NCBI GenBank assembly: GCA_012799495.1
Contig: JAAZLD010000363.1
Location: 1-6,373 of the forward strand
Direction: 5' to 3'
Source: Desulfitobacterium sp.
GTDB taxonomy: Bacteria; Bacillota; Desulfitobacteriia; Desulfitobacteriales; Desulfitobacteriaceae
DNA length: 6,373 bases
This document shows positions 1-5,683 of this stretch, in pieces (within the stretch, counting starts at the first letter, position 1; each line of letters opens with the position of its first letter). Below the pieces are notes generated by a model. That model worked only from the letters and a program-made list of their open reading frames with translations. It had not been told where the DNA came from and searched no databases. The position numbers were made by a program, and so were the translations under genes.

Positions 1-330
1 AAAGATAGAGGTAACCCTCAGACCCCAGATAAATACATTAAAACACTTCGATTCAAATTTGATATACACTTTTACATATACTTATTTATACACCCTATCA
101 TATACTTTAAATATATATTTCAGTATATATTTAGATATAGCCTCAAGTTTTCACTTAAGCATAAACATAGATCTCAAAAACATTCATATCTACACGAATT
201 TCTGGAATTGATATATGTTTCAATAGTTTTTATATATACTTTTTTGAATGTTTTATATATAACCAAGCATTTTTTATTATAGCACGAAACTCTTCACAAC
301 TTATTGATTAAGTTTTTCCAGTAAAACAAA
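1..330. other. AT-rich non-coding region downstream of pgsA
   Basis: No convincing gene is visible here on either strand. The stretch is strongly AT-rich and full of TATATA-like runs, unlike the coding DNA to its right. It lies beyond the rimO-pgsA terminator, so it is probably the upstream region of whatever gene sits past the left edge, which in many Firmicutes would be cinA or recA; that cannot be checked here. A 9-bp inverted repeat (aaaacattc at 177-185, gaatgtttt at 246-254) encloses about 60 bases. A short palindrome (GAGG at 9-12, CCTC at 16-19) lies close to the edge. No known riboswitch could be recognised. Confidence 0.6.
61..140. repeat. Irregular array of TATAC/TATAT units
   Basis: Short TATAC, TATAT or TATAG units begin near 63, 77, 87, 101, 112, 124 and 136, a step of about 10-14 bases, and several are followed by a T-run. 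Similar units recur at 211-217, 231-240 and 254-260. The spacing is close to one helical turn, so the array could be a curved DNA segment or a row of binding sites for a regulator. It may also be simple low-complexity sequence in an AT-rich spacer. The units are seen directly; any role is inference. Confidence 0.4.
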
Positions 331-369
331 TAAATAGCAGGACCTTTTCCTTCAAAAAGGTCCTGCTAT
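320..369 (-). terminator. Intrinsic terminator of rimO-pgsA
   Basis: A perfect 15-bp inverted repeat (334-348 pairs with 355-369) encloses a 6-base loop at 349-354. Read on the minus strand, the hairpin is followed by a T-rich stretch (TTATTTGTTTT), as expected of a Rho-independent terminator. The plus-strand side lacks a T-tract, so it should act on leftward transcripts. It begins 41 bases after the pgsA stop codon. Confidence 0.9.
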
Positions 370-410
370 CTAAGCCTATATTATCAGTCTAAATTATTAC
401 TTTATTTTAC

Positions 411-968
411 CTACTTTTTGAGGAGATTAGCAGACTTCATAAAGTAGTCTACTCCAGAAATAACTGTGAATAGTAAAGCTACATATAATAAGGGCTCCCC
501 AAGGTAAATCCCAAAATATGATAATGGCCAATCATGAAGAAGAATCAAAGAAATAGCAACTATTTGAGTTACTGTCTTAATCTTTCCTAATTGACTGGCT
601 GCAATTACAGTCCCCTCTGCAGAGACTATAGCCCGTAGCCCTGTAACAGCGAATTCTCGAGCTAGGATTGTCCAAGCTACCCAAGCTGGCACGTCACCTA
701 ATTCCACTAAACAAATCAATGCAGCTGAAACTAACAATTTATCAGCCAAAGGATCCATAAATTTACCAAGATTAGTAATCTGGCCTTTTTTCCTAGCAAT
801 ATATCCATCCAACCCATCAGTAGAAGCAGCTAGTATAAAGAGCAAGGCTGCTACTACATCCTGATAAGGAAAAAGTGGCTGGCCCTGGGGTAACCTTAAT
901 AGCAAAAAGGCCATAAATATGGGAATGATTATAATACGGGTTAGTGTTATTTTATTTGGTAAATTCAC
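411..968 (-). CDS. pgsA: CDP-diacylglycerol--glycerol-3-phosphate 3-phosphatidyltransferase
   Basis: Integral membrane enzyme that joins CDP-diacylglycerol and glycerol-3-phosphate to give phosphatidylglycerol phosphate, the committed step toward phosphatidylglycerol and cardiolipin. The 185-residue length is typical of bacterial PgsA. The CDP-alcohol phosphotransferase signature D(x)2DG(x)2AR(x)8G(x)3D(x)3D is complete: D51, D54, G55, A58, R59, G68, D72 and D76. Hydrophobic segments around residues 10-24, 38-50, 78-102, 132-145 and 159-172 fit the multi-pass fold, and the N-terminus (NLPNKITLTR) is family-typical. The start is GTG and overlaps the rimO stop as GTGA. A GGGAG Shine-Dalgarno at 979-983, inside the end of rimO, lies about 10 bases upstream. 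The overlap implies translational coupling to rimO. Transcription ends at the hairpin at 334-369. Confidence 0.96.
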   Translation of the reverse strand: MNLPNKITLTRIIIIPIFMAFLLLRLPQGQPLFPYQDVVAALLFILAASTDGLDGYIARKKGQITNLGKFMDPLADKLLVSAALICLVELGDVPAWVAWTILAREFAVTGLRAIVSAEGTVIAASQLGKIKTVTQIVAISLILLHDWPLSYFGIYLGEPLLYVALLFTVISGVDYFMKSANLLKK

Positions 969-2293
969 AAAACAACATCTCCCACTAAATCATAACTATC
1001 AGCCTCAGAGATTTTAACTTGAACAAAGTTCCCTATAGTTAATTCTCTTGGTGAATTGACATAAACTACCCCATCTATTTCAGGTGCGTCTCCCTCAGTA
1101 CGGCCAATCCACCGCCCATCAAGGGACTTTTCTTCAATCAAAACCTTAAGAGTTCTACCTACCCATCTTTGTTGTCTTGCATAAGCAATATCCATTTGCA
1201 ATTCCATTAGTTTTTGTCTTCTTTCCTCTCTTATTTCTACAGGAATCTGATCTTCTCTTTGGGCAGCTGGTGTGGATTCCTCCTGAGAGTAAGCAAAGGC
1301 TCCTAAACGGTCAAAGGATATTCTGCGAGCAAAATCTAGGACAGCTTCAAACTCTTCTTCCGTTTCACCAGGAAATCCTGTAATCATGGTTGTTCTAATA
1401 CGAATATCAGGGATCTCCCGACGGAGTTTATTGATTAATTCTTCTGCTTCTTCAATAGTACCTCGTCTGTTCATTTCTTTTAAGACTTTATTATGGGCAT
1501 GTTGGAGGGGAAGATCCACATAGGCACATACTTGAGGAATCTCTTTCATCACCTGAATTAGTTCATCACTAAAGAGCTCCGGATAACAATACATAAGACG
1601 GATCCATTCGATCCCATCTATTTTGGCTATTTTACGAATTAATCGGGGCAAAGTATATTCCCCATAAAGATCTTTGCCATAACGAGTGGTATCTTGAGCA
1701 ATTAAAAGAATCTCTTTAACACCTTCATTAGCCATGTTCCTAACTTCTTCTAAGATGGATTCTTCCTTGCGACTTCGAAAATGACCCCGAACATGGGGTA
1801 TTACACAATAAGTGCAATAATTGTCACAACCCTCAGCAACTTTTACATAAGCATAGTAATTAGGGGTTAAGCGAACTCTAGGCATAGACTCATCATAGAG
1901 AAAAGCAGGTGTTTCATCGCCAACATTACGAACTCTGCCTTTTTCCGCTTTTTCTATAGTCTCTAGAATAGCGGTAATATCTCCCGTACCCATGATACCA
2001 TCAAGTTCCGGTATTTCTTCCAGAAGTTCATCACCATAACGCTGAGCCAAACAACCTGTTGCTACAAGAGTCTGACATTTGCCGTCTTCTTTATATTGGG
2101 CCAATTCTAAAATCATTTCGATGGATTCTGCTTTAGCACTCTCAATAAAAGTACAAGTGTTGATAATAATTATTTCTGCTACGGCAGGATCAAGGGTTAC
2201 TTGATATTTTTCACCGATCTTACCAGTCATTATCTCACTATCTACTTGATTTTTAGGGCAACCTAAAGTTACAATTGCTACTTTCTTACTCAA
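965..2293 (-). CDS. rimO: Ribosomal protein S12 methylthiotransferase RimO
   Basis: Radical SAM methylthiotransferase that adds a methylthio group to the conserved aspartate of ribosomal protein S12. Numbering from the upstream GTG at 2302, the three cysteines of the N-terminal UPF0004 domain are C15 (LGCPKN), C50 (NTCTF) and C84 (TGCLAQ). The radical SAM cluster is C159, C163 and C166 (GCDNYCTYC), and a TRAM-like domain occupies about residues 377-445. The DAPEIDG motif near residues 405-411 and the LPLQHA motif favour RimO over the tRNA enzymes MiaB and MtaB. Both [4Fe-4S] sites are intact. The start chosen is TTG at 2293 (442 residues), because the GTG at 2302 lies inside the only good Shine-Dalgarno, GAGGTG. 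Starting at GTG would add three residues. It is the first gene of a two-gene unit with pgsA, with a near-consensus promoter upstream. The Firmicutes rimO-pgsA order is conserved. Confidence 0.96.
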   Translation of the reverse strand: MSKKVAIVTLGCPKNQVDSEIMTGKIGEKYQVTLDPAVAEIIIINTCTFIESAKAESIEMILELAQYKEDGKCQTLVATGCLAQRYGDELLEEIPELDGIMGTGDITAILETIEKAEKGRVRNVGDETPAFLYDESMPRVRLTPNYYAYVKVAEGCDNYCTYCVIPHVRGHFRSRKEESILEEVRNMANEGVKEILLIAQDTTRYGKDLYGEYTLPRLIRKIAKIDGIEWIRLMYCYPELFSDELIQVMKEIPQVCAYVDLPLQHAHNKVLKEMNRRGTIEEAEELINKLRREIPDIRIRTTMITGFPGETEEEFEAVLDFARRISFDRLGAFAYSQEESTPAAQREDQIPVEIREERRQKLMELQMDIAYARQQRWVGRTLKVLIEEKSLDGRWIGRTEGDAPEIDGVVYVNSPRELTIGNFVQVKISEADSYDLVGDVVL

Positions 2294-2299
2294 ATTGGG

Positions 2300-2305
2300 C
2301 ACCTC
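2300..2305 (-). promoter_or_regulatory. rimO Shine-Dalgarno that overlaps an alternative GTG start
   Basis: On the minus strand GAGGTG is followed by six bases (CCCAAT) and then TTG. The same GAGGTG motif, seven bases before a GTG start, serves the divergent gene at 2438. The in-frame GTG at 2302-2300 is part of this site and has no separate ribosome binding site, so TTG at 2293 is the better start. Confidence 0.65.
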
Positions 2306-2349
2306 TATATTATAAATTTTTCACCCTAGAATACATTATATACCTAACT

Positions 2350-2379
2350 AGTATAAACTACATTTTCCCTTAGTGTCAA
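2350..2379 (-). promoter_or_regulatory. Sigma-A-type promoter for rimO-pgsA
   Basis: On the minus strand a perfect -35 box TTGACA (2379-2374) is separated by 18 bases from the -10 box TATACT (2355-2350). The start of transcription would be near 2343, giving a leader of about 50 bases before the rimO start. It is the best promoter match in the window and overlaps the probable promoter of the divergent gene. Confidence 0.8.
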
Positions 2380-2392
2380 AGTAATGTATACT
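2364..2392 (+). promoter_or_regulatory. Probable promoter of the plus-strand gene
   Basis: A good -10 box, TATACT, lies at 2387-2392. The corresponding -35 region at about 2364-2369 (TTTCCC) is a poor match, so the promoter may be weak or need an activator. Transcription would start near 2399, leaving a leader of about 39 bases. The spacer contains the -35 box of the opposite rimO promoter. Confidence 0.45.
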
Positions 2393-2437
2393 AGAGTTAA
2401 TTTCTTGCCAACATCACAAGAGTCGAGGTGCTAAACA

Positions 2438-3028
2438 GTGTCTAAGGAAAGTCTATCCCCTGTTGATCAATGTGGCTGTGGTGATATAGGCTATCTAACT
2501 TCTCGCACAATCACAGTCCCACTGGCTCACGGTGTAGGAAAAGTCCATCATGTTCCAGTTTATTCCTGCAACAGTTCTTGGTGTGATGAATACACTATAC
2601 CTTCTTCTATTTCTTCTCGTTTGGATGATTTAGCGGAAAAAATGGAAGCCCAGAATTTAATTACTGCGGATTTTTCTGGTCCTTCATTAGAAGAAAAAAA
2701 AGAAGATCTCCTTTCTTCCTTAATTGAAGGTTTCATCTGGAAATTCAAGAACCGTACCTATGAAGATGCCCAGGTAGTATTAATTATCCCTGGGGAGGTT
2801 ATAGTTTTACAAAGTTCAATTGATCCCAGTGAGTATTATACCCTTAAACCATTAGAGGATGATAAAGAAGGGATTATTTTTATCTTTGAAAAATTCTATG
2901 CCGATATTAAAGAAATGACATATGAAGAATACCTCACACTTGAACCTATCTTTAGCAAAGAGTTAGGTGCTATGAAAATAGATGAAGTAGAGGATGCTCT
3001 AATTGAGGAATTTGGAGAGATAATATAG
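2438..3028 (+). CDS. Uncharacterised acidic protein with an N-terminal YgiT-like zinc-finger motif
   Basis: I do not recognise this 196-residue protein. Residues 12-15 (CGCG) and 44-49 (CNSSWC) supply four cysteines, followed by YTIP. The pattern CxC - about 30 residues - VPVYxC - CxxxxC - xP resembles the N-terminal zinc-finger of YgiT/MqsA-type proteins, but the usual CxxC pairs are replaced by CxC and CxxxxC. Residues about 57-100 look helical and charged. Residues about 110-155 alternate hydrophobic runs (VVLIIP, VIVL, IIFIF) that suggest beta strands. The C-terminus is acidic and probably helical. There is no signal peptide or membrane segment, so it is probably cytosolic. The start is GTG, seven bases after a GAGGTG Shine-Dalgarno at 2425-2430, and a terminator follows directly. 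It stands alone on the plus strand inside a leftward housekeeping cluster. No toxin gene adjoins it, so the zinc-finger likeness does not imply an antitoxin. That it is a real gene is well supported; the function is unknown. Confidence 0.8.
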   Translation: MSKESLSPVDQCGCGDIGYLTSRTITVPLAHGVGKVHHVPVYSCNSSWCDEYTIPSSISSRLDDLAEKMEAQNLITADFSGPSLEEKKEDLLSSLIEGFIWKFKNRTYEDAQVVLIIPGEVIVLQSSIDPSEYYTLKPLEDDKEGIIFIFEKFYADIKEMTYEEYLTLEPIFSKELGAMKIDEVEDALIEEFGEII

Positions 3029-3040
3029 CTTTTAACATTT

Positions 3041-3070
3041 AAGTCCCTAAGTAGGGACTTTTCTTATTTA
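3041..3070 (+). terminator. Intrinsic terminator between convergent genes
   Basis: AAGTCCCT (3041-3048) and AGGGACTT (3053-3060) form an 8-bp stem with a 4-base loop, followed on the plus strand by TTCTTATTTA. It sits 12 bases after the stop of the plus-strand gene and touches the 3' end of ygiQ. On the minus strand the trailing sequence is less T-rich (TAAATGTTAAAAG), so any action on ygiQ transcripts would be weaker. Confidence 0.8.
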
Positions 3071-5035
3071 CTCTTTACTTTTACTTACTTTGCTTTTACT
3101 TCTTTTTTCGTCTCTTCCTTTTCTTTTCTTTTTTCTGCTAGAGTCGGCACCTTTTCTATCTTTGGTAGCAACCTTTTTTCCTTTTCTCCCCCTATACTCA
3201 ACTTTGAAGGAATTCTTATTTTTTGTTCTTACTACTCCCTTTGGTTTAGGACGAATTAAACATTCCGGTCCATAACCAATTAAATCTTCCCGACCAGCAA
3301 GTTTTAAGGCTTTCTCCACCAAGGGATAATTCTTCGGATTACGGTACTGAATCAAGGCTCTTTGCATAGCTTTTTCTTCCAAACTTCTAGGTACATAGAC
3401 TTTTTCCATAGTCCGAGGATCTAAACCGGTGTAATACATACAAGTAGACAAAGTTCCCGGTGTGGGAATAAAATCTTGAACCTGTTCAGGATTAACACCC
3501 ATATCCCGTACGTATTCTGCTAGCTGGATAGCTTCCTTAAGGCCGCTTCCAGGATGAGAAGACATGAGATAAGGTACAAGATACTGCTTCTTATTTAGCC
3601 TTTCATTGATCTCTTTGAACATCTTGGCAAATTCTTCATATACCTTTTTACCTGGTTTGCCCATTTTCCTTAATACTTGATCACTTATATGTTCTGGAGC
3701 CACCTTTAATTGCCCACTAACATGGTGTTCACATAACTCTTCTAAAAAGGAAGTCTTTTTATCTGCTAAAACAACATCATAACGGATTCCAGAGCGGACA
3801 AAAACCTTCTTAATGGAGGGTAAATTTCTTAACTCTCGCAAAAGTTGGAGATACTCTGTATGATCAACATCTGCCTTACTACAAGGTCTAGGAAAAAGAC
3901 ATTGTTTATGAGGGCAAGCTCCTCTCTTTAGTTGTTCAGGACAGGCTGGGCCACGGAAATTTGCTGTAGGTCCTCCAACATCATGGATATATCCCTTAAA
4001 ATTTGATTTCCAGGTCAACATTTCTGCCTCTCGGAGAATGGATTGGGAACTGCGACTTTGAACTATCCTACCTTGGTGAAATGTTAAAGCACAAAAAGAA
4101 CAAGAACCATAGCATCCCCGGGAGCTAACCAAACTAAATTCTACTTCTTTAATAGATGGAACTCCACCATATTTTTCATAGCTTGGATGATAAGTTCCCA
4201 CATAGGGCAAAGCGTAAATTGCATCCATTTCCGAAGTATTCAGGGGAAAAGTCGGTGGAAATTGGATAACGCCTTTCCTCCCATGGTTTTGGACCATGGG
4301 TTTTCCGTAAAAAGGGTCCTGTTGGTTATATTGCATCCAAAAACTCTCAGCATATTTTCTTTTGTCATTAACAACCTCTGAAAAGGAAGGTAGCTCTATA
4401 GCATCTTCAGGTAGGGCTTCCTGCCAGGGTATCATCGTTCCTCGGATACCTCTAATTTCCTTAACAGAGTTTCCATCCTTAAGAGCTTGAGCAATCTCCA
4501 CAATAGGCTTTTCCCCCATCCCAAAAACTAAAATATCAGCTTGTGAGTCGAGAAGGATGGAACGGCGGACTTTATTATCCCAGAAATCATAATGGGCAAA
4601 TCTTCGTAAAGAACTTTCAATTCCTCCTATGATCACTGGACAGCCTGGAAATGCTTCTCTAACTTTGTTAGCATACACGATGGTAGCACGATCTGGCCTA
4701 AATCCCCCTTTACCTCCTGGTGAATAAACATCTTTTTTTCTTCTTTTTTTAGCTGCAGTATAATGATTAACCATAGAATCTAGATTACCCCCAGTGATGA
4801 GACAAGCCAATCGAGGGCGCCCTAGGATCCGAAAGCTTTCAAGATCACGCCAGTTTGGTTGGGCAATTACCCCAACCTTATAACCATGCTTTTCTAATAC
4901 TCTTGAAATAATAGCAACTCCAAAGCTAGGATGGTCCACATAAGCATCCCCTGTGATAAAAAGAAAGTCCAGCTCTTTCCATCCACGCTTATCCACTTCT
5001 TCACAAGTTGTAGGTAAAAAATCTATTTTCTTAAT
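3068..5035 (-). CDS. ygiQ: YgiQ family (UPF0313) radical SAM protein
   Basis: Radical SAM protein of the YgiQ/UPF0313 family, whose reaction is not established. Counting from the internal GTG at 4996, an N-terminal domain with the family hallmark GDAYVDHPSFG (16-26) and a GGIESSLRR motif (124-132) precedes the radical SAM site C295, C299 and C302 (CYGSCSFC). A second cysteine set follows at C352, C361, C366 and C372, as is usual in the family. The last ~40 residues are a low-complexity lysine/arginine tail. The GTG at 4996 has no good Shine-Dalgarno and would drop the family-typical FLPT..EE segment, which is encoded in frame just upstream. Extending to ATT at 5035 gives 655 residues and places the start seven bases after AGGAGG. 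An in-frame stop directly precedes that ATT, so the gene cannot begin further upstream. It has its own promoter and converges on the gene ending at 3028. The family call is near certain; the ATT start is a strong inference. Confidence 0.93.
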   Translation of the reverse strand: MKKIDFLPTTCEEVDKRGWKELDFLFITGDAYVDHPSFGVAIISRVLEKHGYKVGVIAQPNWRDLESFRILGRPRLACLITGGNLDSMVNHYTAAKKRRKKDVYSPGGKGGFRPDRATIVYANKVREAFPGCPVIIGGIESSLRRFAHYDFWDNKVRRSILLDSQADILVFGMGEKPIVEIAQALKDGNSVKEIRGIRGTMIPWQEALPEDAIELPSFSEVVNDKRKYAESFWMQYNQQDPFYGKPMVQNHGRKGVIQFPPTFPLNTSEMDAIYALPYVGTYHPSYEKYGGVPSIKEVEFSLVSSRGCYGSCSFCALTFHQGRIVQSRSSQSILREAEMLTWKSNFKGYIHDVGGPTANFRGPACPEQLKRGACPHKQCLFPRPCSKADVDHTEYLQLLRELRNLPSIKKVFVRSGIRYDVVLADKKTSFLEELCEHHVSGQLKVAPEHISDQVLRKMGKPGKKVYEEFAKMFKEINERLNKKQYLVPYLMSSHPGSGLKEAIQLAEYVRDMGVNPEQVQDFIPTPGTLSTCMYYTGLDPRTMEKVYVPRSLEEKAMQRALIQYRNPKNYPLVEKALKLAGREDLIGYGPECLIRPKPKGVVRTKNKNSFKVEYRGRKGKKVATKDRKGADSSRKKKRKGRDEKRSKSKVSKSKE

Positions 5036-5049
5036 TTAACTCCCTCCTC
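5033..5049 (-). promoter_or_regulatory. Strong ribosome binding site and probable ATT start of ygiQ
   Basis: On the minus strand GAGGAGG (5049-5043) is followed by seven bases and then ATT (5035-5033), which opens the frame encoding IKKIDFLPTCEEVDKRGW. The seven-base spacing is ideal. A TAA in the same frame (5038-5036) immediately precedes the ATT, so no earlier in-frame start exists. The next in-frame candidates are ATA at 5026, with a 16-base spacing, and GTG at 4996, 46 bases from the Shine-Dalgarno. Confidence 0.7.
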
Positions 5050-5062
5050 AAGGGTAGAATCC

Positions 5063-5091
5063 ATTCTATTTAGTTTGCGATTATCCTTCAA
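5063..5091 (-). promoter_or_regulatory. Sigma-A-like promoter of ygiQ
   Basis: On the minus strand TTGAAG (5091-5086) and TAGAAT (5068-5063) are 17 bases apart, matching the -35 and -10 consensus at 4 and 5 of 6 positions. Transcription would begin near 5056, giving a leader of about 20 bases that is mostly Shine-Dalgarno. It lies between the yajQ terminator and ygiQ, where an independent promoter is needed. Confidence 0.6.
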
Positions 5092-5125
5092 CAAATGATC
5101 TAATTCCCTCCTCATAAAAGCTATG

Positions 5126-5155
5126 AAAAAGGAAAACTCCCACAAAATGCGGGAG
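5126..5155 (-). terminator. Intrinsic terminator of rodZ-yajQ
   Basis: On the minus strand CTCCCGCA pairs with TGTGGGAG (5155-5137) around a 3-base TTT loop, with one G-T wobble, and is followed by TTTTCCTTTTT (5136-5126). It starts 7 bases after the yajQ stop and separates this unit from ygiQ. The plus-strand side is followed by A's, so it acts leftward only. Confidence 0.88.
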
Positions 5156-5162
5156 AAAAAAC

Positions 5163-5654
5163 TTAACGGTAATTCACAAACTGTAATTCTATTCCAAGAT
5201 CTTCCTTGCGCAATAACGCTATAACACCTTGTAGTGCGTCCTTGCTCTTACTTGTAACTCGAATTTGATCTCCTTGAATAGAGCTAGATACTTTTAATTT
5301 ACTATCTTTAATAAGTTTATTGATAGCCTTACCCTTTTCCTGGGAGATACCTTGGATAAGGCTAACTTCTTGACGAACTGTATCTCCTGCAGCTGGCTGG
5401 ACCTTACCGTATTCCAAAGCTTTTAAAGATACCCCACGTCTAACAAGCTTGCTTTCTAGGATATCCACTACATTGCGGAGTTTAAAATCATCATCGGAAA
5501 TGAGGATAATTTTTTCGTCTTGCAACTCGATGGAAGATTTACTATTTTTAAAATCAAAGCGTTGCTGGATTTCTTTCTGTGATTGATGGATAGCATTTGT
5601 CACTTCTTGCATATCCACCTTGGAAACTATATCAAATGATGAATCTTTAGCCAT
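5163..5654 (-). CDS. yajQ: YajQ family nucleotide-binding protein (UPF0234)
   Basis: Cytosolic protein of the YajQ/UPF0234 family. Members bind nucleotides or nucleic acid; in some bacteria a homologue binds cyclic di-GMP and works with a transcription factor, but that cannot be assumed here. The 163-residue length is normal. Typical features are the N-terminal SSFDIVSKVDMQEV, the segment QRFDFKNSKSSIEL (about 31-44), the central LESKLVRRGVSLKALEYGK (about 66-84) and the C-terminal LGIELQFVNYR. Two ferredoxin-like repeats are expected. The start is ATG, eight bases after an AAAGGAG Shine-Dalgarno (5669-5663). The gene follows the rodZ-like gene after 29 bases and is ended by a hairpin, so the two probably share a transcript. 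The family assignment is secure; the cellular role in this organism is not known. Confidence 0.95.
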   Translation of the reverse strand: MAKDSSFDIVSKVDMQEVTNAIHQSQKEIQQRFDFKNSKSSIELQDEKIILISDDDFKLRNVVDILESKLVRRGVSLKALEYGKVQPAAGDTVRQEVSLIQGISQEKGKAINKLIKDSKLKVSSSIQGDQIRVTSKSKDALQGVIALLRKEDLGIELQFVNYR

Positions 5655-5683
5655 TAAGATCGCTCCTTTATGTAATTCTATGA

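Larger units (their letters stand above)
2348..2394. repeat. Inverted repeat carrying both divergent -10 boxes
   Basis: CTAGTATA at 2348-2355 and TATACTAG at 2387-2394 are perfect 8-bp inverted copies 31 bases apart. A second pair, TACATT at 2359-2364 and AATGTA at 2383-2388, is nested slightly off-centre. Each outer arm holds the TATACT -10 box of one of the two divergent genes. The arrangement could be two facing promoters only, or also an operator for a dimeric regulator. No regulator family is recognised. Confidence 0.5.

Noticed and set aside
1..60. Possible riboswitch or attenuator near the left edge (GAGG/CCTC dyad and a GGGGTCTGAGG segment on the minus strand)
   Set aside because: The stem is only 4 bp, no known riboswitch core could be matched, and the region is cut by the window edge.
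208..236. Plus-strand promoter-like pair TTGATA-17-TATATA
   Set aside because: The match is good, but the region is so rich in TATA units that such pairs are expected by chance. No gene or plus-strand terminator follows before the antisense pgsA region.
1177..1383. 68-codon open frame on the plus strand opposite rimO
   Set aside because: It lies entirely antisense to strongly conserved rimO, is rich in Phe/Leu as expected of a reverse-strand shadow, and has no supporting ribosome binding site or family likeness.
2560..2748. 62-codon open frame on the minus strand inside the 2438-3028 gene
   Set aside because: The plus-strand frame is longer and has a proper Shine-Dalgarno, promoter and terminator; the minus frame is a shadow.
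2438..3028. Antitoxin of an MqsRA-type toxin-antitoxin pair, based on the YgiT-like cysteines
   Set aside because: There is no adjacent small toxin gene and no recognisable C-terminal HTH domain; the flanking genes are rimO and ygiQ.
3090..3275. 61-codon plus-strand frame opposite the ygiQ 3' end
   Set aside because: Its Leu/Phe-rich protein is the reverse complement of the lysine-rich tail codons of ygiQ, so the apparent hydrophobic peptide is an artefact.
4280..4304. 8-bp hairpin (CCCATGGT / ACCATGGG) followed by TTTT on the plus strand
   Set aside because: It lies inside ygiQ, where the codons encode a YgiQ segment (KPMVQNHGRKG), so the dyad is probably a by-product of protein sequence. 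On the coding strand no T-tract follows.
4187..4381. 64-codon plus-strand frame inside ygiQ
   Set aside because: Antisense to a conserved radical SAM gene, with no independent signals.
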